From Saccharospirillaceae bacterium (GTDB lineage: Bacteria; Pseudomonadota; Gammaproteobacteria; Pseudomonadales; Oceanobacteraceae): DNA of 64,000 bases. This document shows, piece after piece, positions 1-7,484 of this stretch (positions are counted from its first letter, which is position 1; the number at the start of each line of letters is the position of its first letter). Below the pieces are notes generated by a model that did not search any database, was not told the origin of the DNA, and saw only the letters and a program-made list of their open reading frames with translations. Position numbers and translations under genes: made by a program. The stretch is taken from assembly GCA_022448365.1 (NCBI GenBank), contig JAKVCS010000003.1, positions 1-64,000 of the forward strand. The letters run 5' to 3'.

Positions 1-76
<76 letters not shown>

Positions 77-107
77 AATCAAACCGTGTGGTTGGTTTGA
101 GGTCGAT

Positions 108-136
108 AAAAGCTGCATTTTATGCGGCTTTTTTTG
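108..136 (+). terminator. Rho-independent terminator after tRNA-Gly
   Basis: An 11-bp stem (AAAAGCTGCAT with ATGCGGCTTTT, one G-U pair) with a 3-base loop runs directly into a T-run. It would end the tRNA-Gly transcript. Confidence 0.85.
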
Positions 137-199
137 TGCCTGTTATCCTGAGACAGGATATGCGGCGCCCGAAGTTGCATCGGGCGCAAAGACTCAGTG

Positions 200-613
200 T
201 CATGCATCGAATTGATCGGAGTTTTGTTGCAGCAGGGCTTTGACGGCATTGCGATCGAAACTGCCGGATGACGTATCATGTTCTGCTTCCTGCTCGTCGA
301 GTCTCTGGAATAGATCGATTTCTTCATCAGTCATAAAATGCAGGCATTCGCCACCGAAGAACCAAAGCAGATCCCGGTCAATAACGGGTGTCAGTTGCGG
401 TTGGTGAATCAGAATGCCGATCAGCCAGTCTTGTCCGGTGCAGTAGGCTGAATCAGTGCGTTCCTTGAGTTGCTCAATCAGTTGCTGTAACTGGTGTAAA
501 ATCTCTTCTGCTATCGCACCAGGGTTCGATTCATTGGCGCGTTGCATTCGTTGTTGTACCTGACTCAGCAATAGCAGGTGATGGTTCAGGCGTTCATTTA
601 CAGGTTGATTCAT
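200..613 (-). CDS. PA2817-like conserved hypothetical protein
   Basis: A soluble acidic protein of 137 aa, with no signal peptide or membrane segment visible. The middle has the segment WFFGGECLHFMTDEEI, which I recognise from a small conserved gammaproteobacterial family typified by Pseudomonas PA2817; no function is known to me. I start it at the ATG at 611-613 (MNQPVNERL); the reading frame stays open up to 664 but would then run into the divergent ABC gene. Only 16 bases separate the two divergent start codons. In Pseudomonas the family also lies near an ABC-2 exporter pair and queF, so the neighbourhood supports the assignment. Confidence 0.75.
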   Translation of the reverse strand: MNQPVNERLNHHLLLLSQVQQRMQRANESNPGAIAEEILHQLQQLIEQLKERTDSAYCTGQDWLIGILIHQPQLTPVIDRDLLWFFGGECLHFMTDEEIDLFQRLDEQEAEHDTSSGSFDRNAVKALLQQNSDQFDA

Positions 614-629
614 AAAGGTACTTATCAAG

Positions 630-1547
630 ATGGTTCCAGCGTTACAGGTGTCGGGCTTATCCAAAGTCTATGACAACGGCTTTCAGGCGTTGAAAGGCAT
701 TGATCTGACGGTAGAACAGGGCGACTTTTTCGCACTGCTTGGCCCGAACGGAGCCGGTAAGTCTACCACGCTTGGTATTGTATCGGGACTGGTTCAGAAA
801 ACGTCTGGCAGCGCCGCCATTATGGGTCATGATGTGAATACGCAGGCGTTTAACGCCAAGCGCGACCTGGGGGTGGTACCACAGGAATTTAACTTTAATC
901 AATTCGAGAAAGTGCGCGACATTATTGTTACTCAGGCTGGATTTTTTGGCCTGAACGCCAAGCAAGCAGAGGGAAATGCAGACTACTTATTAAAGGCGCT
1001 CGATCTGTGGGATAAGCGTGAAACTCAGGCACGTATGTTATCTGGCGGTATGAAGCGTCGCTTAATGATTGCCAGGGCTTTGGTTCACAAACCGAAAGTA
1101 CTGATTCTGGATGAGCCGACAGCTGGTGTTGATATTGAACTGCGCCGTTCCATGTGGGAGTTTATGCAGCAGTTAAATCAACAGGGAACCACGATTATCT
1201 TAACCACGCATTACCTGGAAGAAGCGGAGCAGTTGTGCCGCAATATTGCCATCATCAATCAGGGCGAAATTGTAAAAGCGACCAGTACTCGAGAGTTGTT
1301 AGCACAGCTGCATACAGAAACTTTTGTGTTTGATCTGGATTCAACGGTTCCGGAGAGTCTGCTTTTACCCGGCTATGACGTTTTCGTTGCGTCTCAGGAC
1401 TGCATCGAGATTACCGTCGAGAAAGGACAAAGCATCAATGCCATTTTTCAGCAGTTGACAGAGGTTGGTTTGGAAGTACGCAGCATGAGAACCAAGTCCA
1501 ATCGCCTCGAAGAGTTGTTTGTTAATCTGGTTCAGGAGTCAAAGTAA
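630..1547 (+). CDS. ABC-2 type exporter, ATP-binding protein (YadG-like)
   Basis: A 305-aa nucleotide-binding subunit of an ABC exporter, acting at the cytoplasmic face of the inner membrane. The Walker A GPNGAGKS lies near residues 38-46, the signature LSGGMKRR near 137, the Walker B LILDEPTAG near 158, and the H-loop follows (LTTHYLEEAEQL). The C-terminal 80 residues are the usual accessory extension. Its stop codon TAA shares a base with the ATG of the permease gene at 1547, so the pair is translationally coupled. It resembles E. coli YadG; the substrate is unknown. Confidence 0.92.
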   Translation: MVPALQVSGLSKVYDNGFQALKGIDLTVEQGDFFALLGPNGAGKSTTLGIVSGLVQKTSGSAAIMGHDVNTQAFNAKRDLGVVPQEFNFNQFEKVRDIIVTQAGFFGLNAKQAEGNADYLLKALDLWDKRETQARMLSGGMKRRLMIARALVHKPKVLILDEPTAGVDIELRRSMWEFMQQLNQQGTTIILTTHYLEEAEQLCRNIAIINQGEIVKATSTRELLAQLHTETFVFDLDSTVPESLLLPGYDVFVASQDCIEITVEKGQSINAIFQQLTEVGLEVRSMRTKSNRLEELFVNLVQESK

Positions 1548-2323
1548 TGTCTGTCATGCGTGTGCAGTGGGTTGCCCTGAGGGCAATTGTTACGAAAGAA
1601 ATTCGTCGTTTTATGCGAATCTGGCAGCAAACGTTGGTTCCTCCGGCAATTACAATGACGTTGTATTTTATTATTTTTGGTAATCTCATCGGCTCCCGAA
1701 TTGGTGACATGGGAGGCGTTGATTATATGGCGTTTATTGTGCCTGGTTTAATTATGATGAGTGTAATTACCAATGCTTATGGTAATGTTGCTTCCTCATT
1801 TTTTAGTAATAAGTTCCAACGCAGTGTCGAAGAGATGATGGTCGCTCCGGTACACCCCGGAACGATATTGTTGGGTTTTGTCGCTGGTGGTGTTGCTCGT
1901 GGCGTGTTGGTTGGTTTGATTGTCACGTTATTATCGCTCTATTTTACCCAGTTGCAGATTCATAACCTGTTCGTCGTCGTAGCGGTTATTCTGTTGTCGG
2001 CGGTGCTGTTTTCTCTGGGTGGTTTTATTAACGCGATTTTTGCGAATAAATTCGATGATATCTCCATCATTCCGACCTTTGTGATAACGCCTCTGACGTA
2101 TCTTGGGGGAGTGTTTTACTCTATTGGTTTGTTACCTGAATTCTGGCAGAGCGTTTCGTTATTCAATCCTATATTGTACATGGTAAATACCTTCCGATAC
2201 GGTATTTTAGGCGTCTCGGATGTGGATCTTTTGACCTCATTTATCATGTTGTTTGCATTTATTATTGTCGCAGCGCTTTACTGCATCTGGCTGATGCGTC
2301 GCGGTGTTGGTATGAGACAATAA
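1547..2323 (+). CDS. ABC-2 type exporter, permease (YadH-like)
   Basis: A 258-aa inner-membrane permease with about six hydrophobic segments and the ABC-2 family pattern near the end (TFVITPLTYLGGVFYSIGLLP, then a short FNPI..MVNTFRYG stretch). It forms the membrane channel for the ATPase encoded immediately upstream, with which it overlaps by one base. It resembles E. coli YadH. The transported substrate cannot be read from the sequence. queF follows 25 bases later on the same strand and may be co-transcribed. Confidence 0.92.
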   Translation: MSVMRVQWVALRAIVTKEIRRFMRIWQQTLVPPAITMTLYFIIFGNLIGSRIGDMGGVDYMAFIVPGLIMMSVITNAYGNVASSFFSNKFQRSVEEMMVAPVHPGTILLGFVAGGVARGVLVGLIVTLLSLYFTQLQIHNLFVVVAVILLSAVLFSLGGFINAIFANKFDDISIIPTFVITPLTYLGGVFYSIGLLPEFWQSVSLFNPILYMVNTFRYGILGVSDVDLLTSFIMLFAFIIVAALYCIWLMRRGVGMRQ

Positions 2324-2348
2324 TCAGAAAATTGTTGGCAGGAAATTT

Positions 2349-3170
2349 ATGACATCCGTTAATAGTGAGCACAATCCGCTGGGTCAGATATCCGAATATA
2401 AGGATGTGTATGATCCGACTTTGCTGTATCCCATTGCTCGTGATGAAAGTTGGAAAAGTCAGGGGCTGGACCGTTATCAGGTACCGTTCTTTGGTCTGGA
2501 TATCTGGAACAGTTATGAAATTTCCTGGCTGAATCCAAAAGGTAAACCACATGTGTGTTTAGCCGAATTCCGGATCCCTGCGACGTCAGAGTTTTTGATT
2601 GAATCCAAATCCTTCAAGTTGTATCTCAACTCCTATAACCAGACCAAAGTAGCTTCTGCAGAAGAAGTCCGGGCTCGTATGGCACGAGATTTGTCGGCGG
2701 CGGCGGGTGCGCCGGTTGAGGTGATTTTTCACGCAATTGACGCCACTTTCGCTGCAGCACCCGATGCATTATGCATCGATGATGAAGACATCAGTGTCGA
2801 GAGTTACGAGTTGGATGCCTCGTTACTTAAGGTGTCGGATGGGGAGTTTGATGGCTGGTTGTGCAGCCATTTATTGAAGTCTAACTGTCCGGTTACGGGG
2901 CAACCTGATTGGGGTAGCCTCTATATCCGATACACGGGTAAGCGCATTGATATGGCCGGTTTGTTATCTTATGTGGTTTCATTGCGCCAGCATCAGGACT
3001 TCCATGAGCAGTGCGTCGAGCGCACCTTTCGCGACATTATGCTTGCCTGCAAGCCACAAGCATTAACCGTTTATGCGCGTTATGTGCGACGCGGTGGCTT
3101 GGACATTAATCCGTTTCGCAGCACAGACCCTGAAGCAACTGCAGTGAACTTTCGTCTCTCCCGCCAATAA
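2349..3170 (+). CDS. queF: NADPH-dependent 7-cyano-7-deazaguanine reductase (long form)
   Basis: QueF reduces preQ0 to preQ1 in queuosine tRNA modification. At 273 aa this is the two-domain (YqcD/E. coli type) form. The motif ESKSFKLYLNS marks the N-terminal half, and the nitrile-reductase residues appear as C180 and D187 in SNCPVTGQPDWGS, matching E. coli C190/D197 with a constant offset. It starts at ATG 2349 after GGCAGGAAA. The position next to an ABC exporter and a PA2817-like gene recalls Pseudomonas order. A hairpin at 3188-3210 separates it from the convergent cyclase gene. Confidence 0.96.
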   Translation: MTSVNSEHNPLGQISEYKDVYDPTLLYPIARDESWKSQGLDRYQVPFFGLDIWNSYEISWLNPKGKPHVCLAEFRIPATSEFLIESKSFKLYLNSYNQTKVASAEEVRARMARDLSAAAGAPVEVIFHAIDATFAAAPDALCIDDEDISVESYELDASLLKVSDGEFDGWLCSHLLKSNCPVTGQPDWGSLYIRYTGKRIDMAGLLSYVVSLRQHQDFHEQCVERTFRDIMLACKPQALTVYARYVRRGGLDINPFRSTDPEATAVNFRLSRQ

Positions 3171-3187
3171 GCAGTGCTGACACATCA

Positions 3188-3210
3188 TGGCCTGACTTTT
3201 GGTCAGGCCA
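3188..3210. terminator. Hairpin between convergent queF and cyaB
   Basis: A 9-bp stem, TGGCCTGAC with GTCAGGCCA, closes around a 5-base loop. It lies after queF and overlaps the stop codon of the convergent cyclase gene. The T-run is poor on both sides, so termination strength is uncertain. Confidence 0.5.
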
Positions 3211-4591
3211 CAATCTTATTGCGGATTTTAGTAGCCGCCTTTTCCAGGGCTGCGGCGACCGCATCCCGGTCTTCTTCACGGATTTTGTCCGACTCCAGAT
3301 GCAGTGAAAAACCGTCAGTTTCATGATTCATAAAGCTTGGATTTGCTCCCAGGTCGCGACGGTAGTCAACGATTTGATACAGGGGCAGTGGATCACGAAA
3401 GCCTTTTACCTCAGTTGTGCCACGTTTGCGGCAGATAACCTTATCTTTCACCAGCGCATAGGTTTCATGGGAAATGAGAATTTCTCCGGGTTCGGCCTTG
3501 GATTCCAAGCGGCTGGCGAGATTCACCTCTTTACCGATAATGGTGTAGTCCATGCGGCTCTCTGTGCCGAAATTTCCAACGGTGCAATAACCCGTATTGA
3601 TGCCCATGCGAATTTGCAGCGGAGCAGTCATACCAATTTCTGCCCATTGTTTTCGCAGGCGCAGCATATGACGGCGCATTTCGATTGCCATTGAAACACA
3701 GGCGATGGCATCACCTTTTGTACCTTTGCTGGAGGGGTCGCCAAAAAATATCATCATCCCGTCACCAATGAATTTATCAATGGTGCCGCCGTGTTTCAGT
3801 GCAATACGCGACATATCGGTCAGGTACTGATTCAGCAGGTCGGTGAAGGCTTCCGCCTCCATTTGCTCTGATAATGCTGAGAAGCCAACAATGTCGGAAA
3901 AGAATATAACCAGCTTTTTGCGTTGAGTTTCGAGCTTGGCCTGGCGCCTGCCTGAGAAAATAGATTGCCAAACCTGAGGTGCAACATAGCGTGAGACTTG
4001 CTGAGACAGCGCCTGGAAACGTTCGACCTGACCCTGAAATTTGAGTTTCAACCGCATCAGGTCACGGGCTTGTCGATTGCTGTTAAATGCTGAAATAGCC
4101 AAATGCATGCCGACACCCAGTGCCGCAGTAATAAATACCGGGTCTGGTATGGGTGCCGCTTTGTGATAACCGAACATCAGCAGGCCGGCAGCACCGCCGG
4201 ACACTAATGAGATGACGCAAAAAGCCCAGGCGGTAACACTGCCAACGATAATAAAGCTGGTATTGATCATGATCAGAAACAATACCACCAGCTGAATCGG
4301 CAGGTGCAGGTAGGCGAGAAAAATACCACACAGTACAGCATCACCATGAATCATAAACTGGCGTGTTGAATAGGCGTGTCGTTTACGAAAGGGGCGACTG
4401 ATGACATGAATCAGGTGAGGGTAGAGCAGGGCAATGATAACAACGCCAAATGCGTTTGTACTGTAGTGACCCTGAATGATGCCCACCAGTGTTGTAACCA
4501 CGGCAACACTGTAGCCCATGATGCGGGCGAGATAGTCTTGCTTAGGCAGAGTTGTCTCTGAAAATTGAGCCGTTTCTTGCGGGTCAAACAT
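3203..4591 (-). CDS. cyaB: Membrane class III adenylate cyclase (MASE2 + cyclase domain)
   Basis: This 462-aa enzyme would make cAMP from ATP. Residues 1 to about 180 form a MASE2-type sensor with about six membrane segments, and about 230-420 form the class III cyclase catalytic domain. The first metal-binding Asp lies in FFSDIVGFS near 233 and the second in GDGMMIFFGD near 276; the later stretch TIIGKEVNLASRLES is typical. Length and domain order match CyaB of Pseudomonas aeruginosa (463 aa), the main cAMP source for Vfr-dependent virulence and twitching there. No cAMP receptor gene is in the window. A guanylate cyclase cannot be excluded by motif alone. Confidence 0.9.
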   Translation of the reverse strand: MFDPQETAQFSETTLPKQDYLARIMGYSVAVVTTLVGIIQGHYSTNAFGVVIIALLYPHLIHVISRPFRKRHAYSTRQFMIHGDAVLCGIFLAYLHLPIQLVVLFLIMINTSFIIVGSVTAWAFCVISLVSGGAAGLLMFGYHKAAPIPDPVFITAALGVGMHLAISAFNSNRQARDLMRLKLKFQGQVERFQALSQQVSRYVAPQVWQSIFSGRRQAKLETQRKKLVIFFSDIVGFSALSEQMEAEAFTDLLNQYLTDMSRIALKHGGTIDKFIGDGMMIFFGDPSSKGTKGDAIACVSMAIEMRRHMLRLRKQWAEIGMTAPLQIRMGINTGYCTVGNFGTESRMDYTIIGKEVNLASRLESKAEPGEILISHETYALVKDKVICRKRGTTEVKGFRDPLPLYQIVDYRRDLGANPSFMNHETDGFSLHLESDKIREEDRDAVAAALEKAATKIRNKIVA

Positions 4592-4771
4592 TGTCAGAAC
4601 CTGAATCGTTGTAGTTATTGGTCGGCGCTGGCAGAGCTGAGGCGGCGAATCTGTACATCTATATACCCAGAATTGTCGTCAGCGGCAAGTCATTGACTCT
4701 TAAGTCAGGCTGCTATGTCGTTGATGTCAGGATACAATAGCGACATTTCAGAATTATTGAGCGGTAACTAT

Positions 4772-5338
4772 ATGGAAGCCTTGCAAAATATCTTACAACG
4801 GGTCTCTGCGCCGCAGCTTACCGGCCCTGATGTTACAGCCGACCAGCTGGAGACTCTTATTCAGGCTGCTCTGAGGGCACCGGACCACGCCTGGCTGAGG
4901 CCCAGTCGATATATCTCAGTGCAAGGGGAAAGTCGTGTCGCGCTAGGTGAGGTGTTTTATCAGGCAACACCCAATCGCGAGCAATTGTCGCCGGAAAAGC
5001 AACGCAAGATCCGTAATATGGCATTGCGCGCGCCACTGGTGTTAATCGCGGTAACAAAAATCGTTGAGCATCCAAAGGTGCCAAGAGAAGAATTGTTGCT
5101 CTCCACTGGGGCGGGTATTCAGAATATTCTGAGCGCTGCCTGGGCGATGGGGCTGGGTGCGATCTGGCGTACTGGTGATCTGGCGTATAACGCTGAGGTG
5201 AAGCAAGGGCTTGGTTTAGCAAATGATGAAGAAATTGTGGGCTTTATTTACATCGGTCAGGTGAATTGTAAGCTGAAACAACCGCCAGAGCTTAAAAGCA
5301 CTGACTTCTTAACCAGCTGGGAAGGAAAAAGCGAATAA
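4772..5338 (+). CDS. Nitroreductase family protein (YdjA-like)
   Basis: An FMN-dependent oxidoreductase of 188 aa, close in size to E. coli YdjA (183 aa). Family features are ALRAPDHAWLRPSRYI near the N-terminus (FMN phosphate binding and the usual RAP..H..L.PWR pattern), a central LLSTGAGIQNILSAAWAMGLGAIWRTG, and a C-terminal GFIYIGQV. I chose ATG 4772 (MEALQNIL); an upstream ATG at 4715 adds 19 residues with no family similarity. The natural substrate is unknown. Confidence 0.88.
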   Translation: MEALQNILQRVSAPQLTGPDVTADQLETLIQAALRAPDHAWLRPSRYISVQGESRVALGEVFYQATPNREQLSPEKQRKIRNMALRAPLVLIAVTKIVEHPKVPREELLLSTGAGIQNILSAAWAMGLGAIWRTGDLAYNAEVKQGLGLANDEEIVGFIYIGQVNCKLKQPPELKSTDFLTSWEGKSE

Positions 5339-5362
5339 AAACAAAGAATTAGAGAAATGGTG

Positions 5363-5391
5363 TTGACCTTAACGCAATCACTGCGTATAGT
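5363..5391 (+). promoter_or_regulatory. Sigma-70 promoter of tRNA-Ser
   Basis: TTGACC (5363-5368) and TATAGT (5386-5391) are separated by exactly 17 bases, and the tRNA begins 28 bases beyond the -10 box. Confidence 0.8.
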
Positions 5392-5418
5392 TCGCGGCCT
5401 CTGACGTTAAGTCAGCTT

Positions 5419-5506
5419 GGTGAGGTGTCCGAGTGGCCGAAGGAGCACGCCTGGAAAGTGTGTATACCGAAAGGTATCGAGGGTTCGAATCCCTCCCTCA
5501 CCGCCA
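5419..5506 (+). tRNA. tRNA-Ser (anticodon GGA)
   Basis: An 88-nt class II tRNA with the long variable arm. The acceptor stem GGTGAGG pairs with CCTCACC, the anticodon loop CTGGAAA gives GGA at 5453-5455, and CCA is encoded. tRNA-Ser genes are common targets for integrases, and decayed mobile DNA starts immediately downstream. Confidence 0.96.
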
Positions 5507-5513
5507 CTAATTC

Positions 5514-5543
5514 AAAAGCCCTGATTTATCAGGGCTTTTTTAT
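5514..5543 (+). terminator. Rho-independent terminator after tRNA-Ser
   Basis: A stem AAAGCCCTGA/TCAGGGCTTT closes a 4-base loop and continues into a T-run. Confidence 0.88.
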
Positions 5544-5548
5544 GTCTG

Positions 5549-5662
5549 TTAAAAATCCATCCCCCAATCTATCCCCATTTTAGATTTTGTTATTTTTTGT
5601 GTATCTGACGCTTCGGAGCAAATCAGTACCACAGTACACTTTTGGGGATAATTGGGTTGTCG
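5549..5662 (-). pseudogene. Possible integrase C-terminal tail remnant
   Basis: A minus-strand frame of 37 codons without a start codon ends in KMGIDWGMDF and then TAA. It lies just beyond the tRNA-Ser terminator, where an integrase of a tRNA-integrated element would end, and tails with a WG-containing end are what I expect of such integrases. A stop codon at 5663-5665 cuts it off from anything upstream. The assignment rests on position and a short motif only. Confidence 0.3.
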
Positions 5663-5842
5663 TTAATTTCGGCACTTACGCTTGGTTATTCTTAGTTGAA
5701 TGACTCTCGGCTCTACGCCGCTTGCTCTGCACCTGCGCTCATACTTTTCTACTTCGAACCATAGATACCCCGCAATGCTGATTAGCATAAATTCCATTCT
5801 TGACCTCATTTGGCTCTTGTCGATATCTAATTGGATATAGTT

Positions 5843-5858
5843 CTGTATAGATAAGCAG
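5843..5858 (+). promoter_or_regulatory. LexA (SOS) box upstream of umuD
   Basis: CTGTATAGATAAGCAG matches the gammaproteobacterial LexA operator CTG-N10-CAG exactly in its two conserved triplets and has the usual AT-rich centre. It ends 22 bases before the umuD start codon, the normal place for repression by LexA. The operator is intact although the gene is broken. Confidence 0.82.
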
Positions 5859-5880
5859 TATTCGAGCTAAGTAAGTATTT

Positions 5881-6305
5881 ATGGTCTTGTCTGTATTGGA
5901 TCGGGCAGATTCTCTGTCTGTGTATAATGTGCCGTTTTATGTATCGCATGTATCGGCGGGATTTCCGTCGCCTGCTACCGACTACATTGAAACGACGTTG
6001 GGCTTGAACGAGTTGTGCATCCAGCAGCCACTTACTTTGTGAGAGTCCAGGGCGACTCTATGGTGAATGCCGGGATAGAGGATGGTGATATTTTGGTTGT
6101 TGATCGTTCTCTGGAAGCGGGTCATGCCGATATCGTGATTGCTGGCTGGAATGGAGAGCTAACCTGTAAACGCCTTGAGTTGCGCCGAGTGCCTCAGCTG
6201 GTAGCGTGTAATCCTGCTTACCCGCCGATAATTATCCCTAAAGATGAAGCATTGGACGTGTTTGGGGTTGTAGTCAGTGTGGTTCGGAACTTTAAGCGTC
6301 ACTGA
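5881..6305 (+). pseudogene. umuD: umuD, frameshifted (DNA polymerase V subunit / S24 peptidase)
   Basis: From ATG 5881 the frame encodes a UmuD N-terminus with the self-cleavage region SAGFPSPATDY and then DYIETTLGLNEL. After the ttg codon at 6012-6014 the homology jumps frame: HPAATYFVRVQGDSM and the rest, to the TGA at 6303, lie in another frame. The active-site Ser of GDSM and the Lys of ELTCKRLEL are both still encoded. The expected protein would read LNEL-CIQ-HPAAT, which needs two copies of CATCCAG where one is present (6018-6024), so loss of one 7-bp repeat unit explains the break. A GTG at 6015 could start only the second half. The LexA box upstream is intact. Confidence 0.85.
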
Positions 6306-6336
6306 TGTTTGCTTTGGTTGCAATAAATTCTATGCG
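6305..6336 (+). pseudogene. umuC: umuC 5' stub
   Basis: The ATG at 6305 overlaps the umuD stop codon (TGATG), as in normal umuDC operons. It encodes MFALV, and after a 4-bp loss the frame for CNKFYA follows, matching the UmuC N-terminus MFALVDCN.FYASCE. Homology stops abruptly near 6336 and the HINT-toxin sequence begins. The catalytic palm and the rest of UmuC are absent. Confidence 0.75.
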
Positions 6337-6973
6337 ATCAGGTTCTGGCTAAAAACGTTGCCACCGGAGAGCAGGGTTATAAGCCGGTCGAGCAGTTATT
6401 TATTATTCAGGATCGCCCACTGTATGAACTCATTCTGGAAAACTCAGAATCAGGTGAGCGTGAATGTATCGAAGGGACGGATGATCATCCGATCTGGGTA
6501 AAAGACTTTGGCTGGCTGGACAGTATTAACCTGGTGCCGGGCTTAGAAGTTGAGCGACGGGACGGCAAGACACTTACGGTTGTTGACTTTAAGTACCTGA
6601 ATAAAGTTGAGACAACCTATAACTTAGAAGTCAGTGATTGGCATACCTATTATGCGGGTGATGCTGGGTTGTTGGTTTATAATTGTGATGAGAAAATTAC
6701 AAGTACTGCAAAAAATACTTCAAAGTCTCTAGAGAAGAACAACCAAAAGAATATTGTTACCAATGAAGCTACAGATTCATTTTCTGATAGATTGTTAGAG
6801 CGCGATCTTAATCAAGGTACCGATGCTAGGGGGAATGTAAACTACACCAAGGTGGTCTGACTTATACCAAGTATAATAGCAAAACAGGATCTGTCACTTT
6901 TGGCCGGAATGAGGGTGGTAGACAAACACATAAAATTGGGATAGGGGATGGATATGTACGAAATACTAGGTGA
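6336..6973 (+). pseudogene. C-terminal part of a polymorphic toxin with HINT domain
   Basis: The frame opens without a start codon at the umuC junction with DQVLAKN and carries a pretoxin-HINT domain: DDHPIWVKDFGW, then TTYNLEVSDWHTYYAG, ending LLVYNC, the usual HINT exit before a toxin domain. A short toxin tail rich in Lys, Asn and Ser follows to a TGA at 6858. Moving one base into the frame starting at 6851 restores GGLTYTKYNSKTGS and continues to a TGA at 6971, so one base appears lost near 6848-6853. The restored end overlaps the start of the next gene by 20 bases, as toxin and immunity genes often do. The toxin activity is not recognised. The N-terminal delivery part (Rhs or similar) is missing. 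Confidence 0.7.
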
Positions 6974-7484
6974 AAAAAAGCAGACAATTAAAAACTACTT
7001 ATCCCGTCATTTTGAGATGGAAAAAGATATTTTAGATGGTGTATTTAAAGATAGTGTTACTAGTTTGGCATTTGATCGAGGCGCTATTGATTTGGCTGGT
7101 TTCTCGAAGTTAGTAAGTCGATTTGGGGAAACTAAACTGCAGATCCTTTTGCTAGAAGGGGGCGAAGACTGGCTTTATGAAGTTTCGTTAGACGACGTAG
7201 AAAGTTTTATGCTGAAAGAAACATTTGTTTGTGAAAAAACATTTGTTTTTTCCAGGAACGCCGGGATATTTTTGGCATATTCATATGAATATTGGTTCAG
7301 CGTTATAGGTATAGAGATTGAAAGTGATGTTGATAGTGCTAGGGATCTGATTTCTGAGACTATGGACGTTGTTCCAAAGGAGATTGCTATCAAGGAGATT
7401 GCTTCTGAAATCGGGTTTAATAGTGGCAGCGAAAAACAACGATTTATCCGAAAGCTAGATGATAGTTACCCACTTAGTGTATGA
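6954..7484 (+). CDS. Putative immunity protein for the upstream HINT-linked toxin
   Basis: An intact gene for a 176-aa acidic cytosolic protein with no signal peptide or membrane segment and no domain I recognise. The start at ATG 6954 is favoured by AGGGG at 6943-6947; ATG 6948 is an alternative. Base composition is clearly more AT-rich than in the housekeeping genes. The immunity role is inferred only from its place directly after, and overlapping, a polymorphic-toxin C-terminus, its size and its composition. Confidence 0.6.
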   Translation: MYEILGEKKQTIKNYLSRHFEMEKDILDGVFKDSVTSLAFDRGAIDLAGFSKLVSRFGETKLQILLLEGGEDWLYEVSLDDVESFMLKETFVCEKTFVFSRNAGIFLAYSYEYWFSVIGIEIESDVDSARDLISETMDVVPKEIAIKEIASEIGFNSGSEKQRFIRKLDDSYPLSV

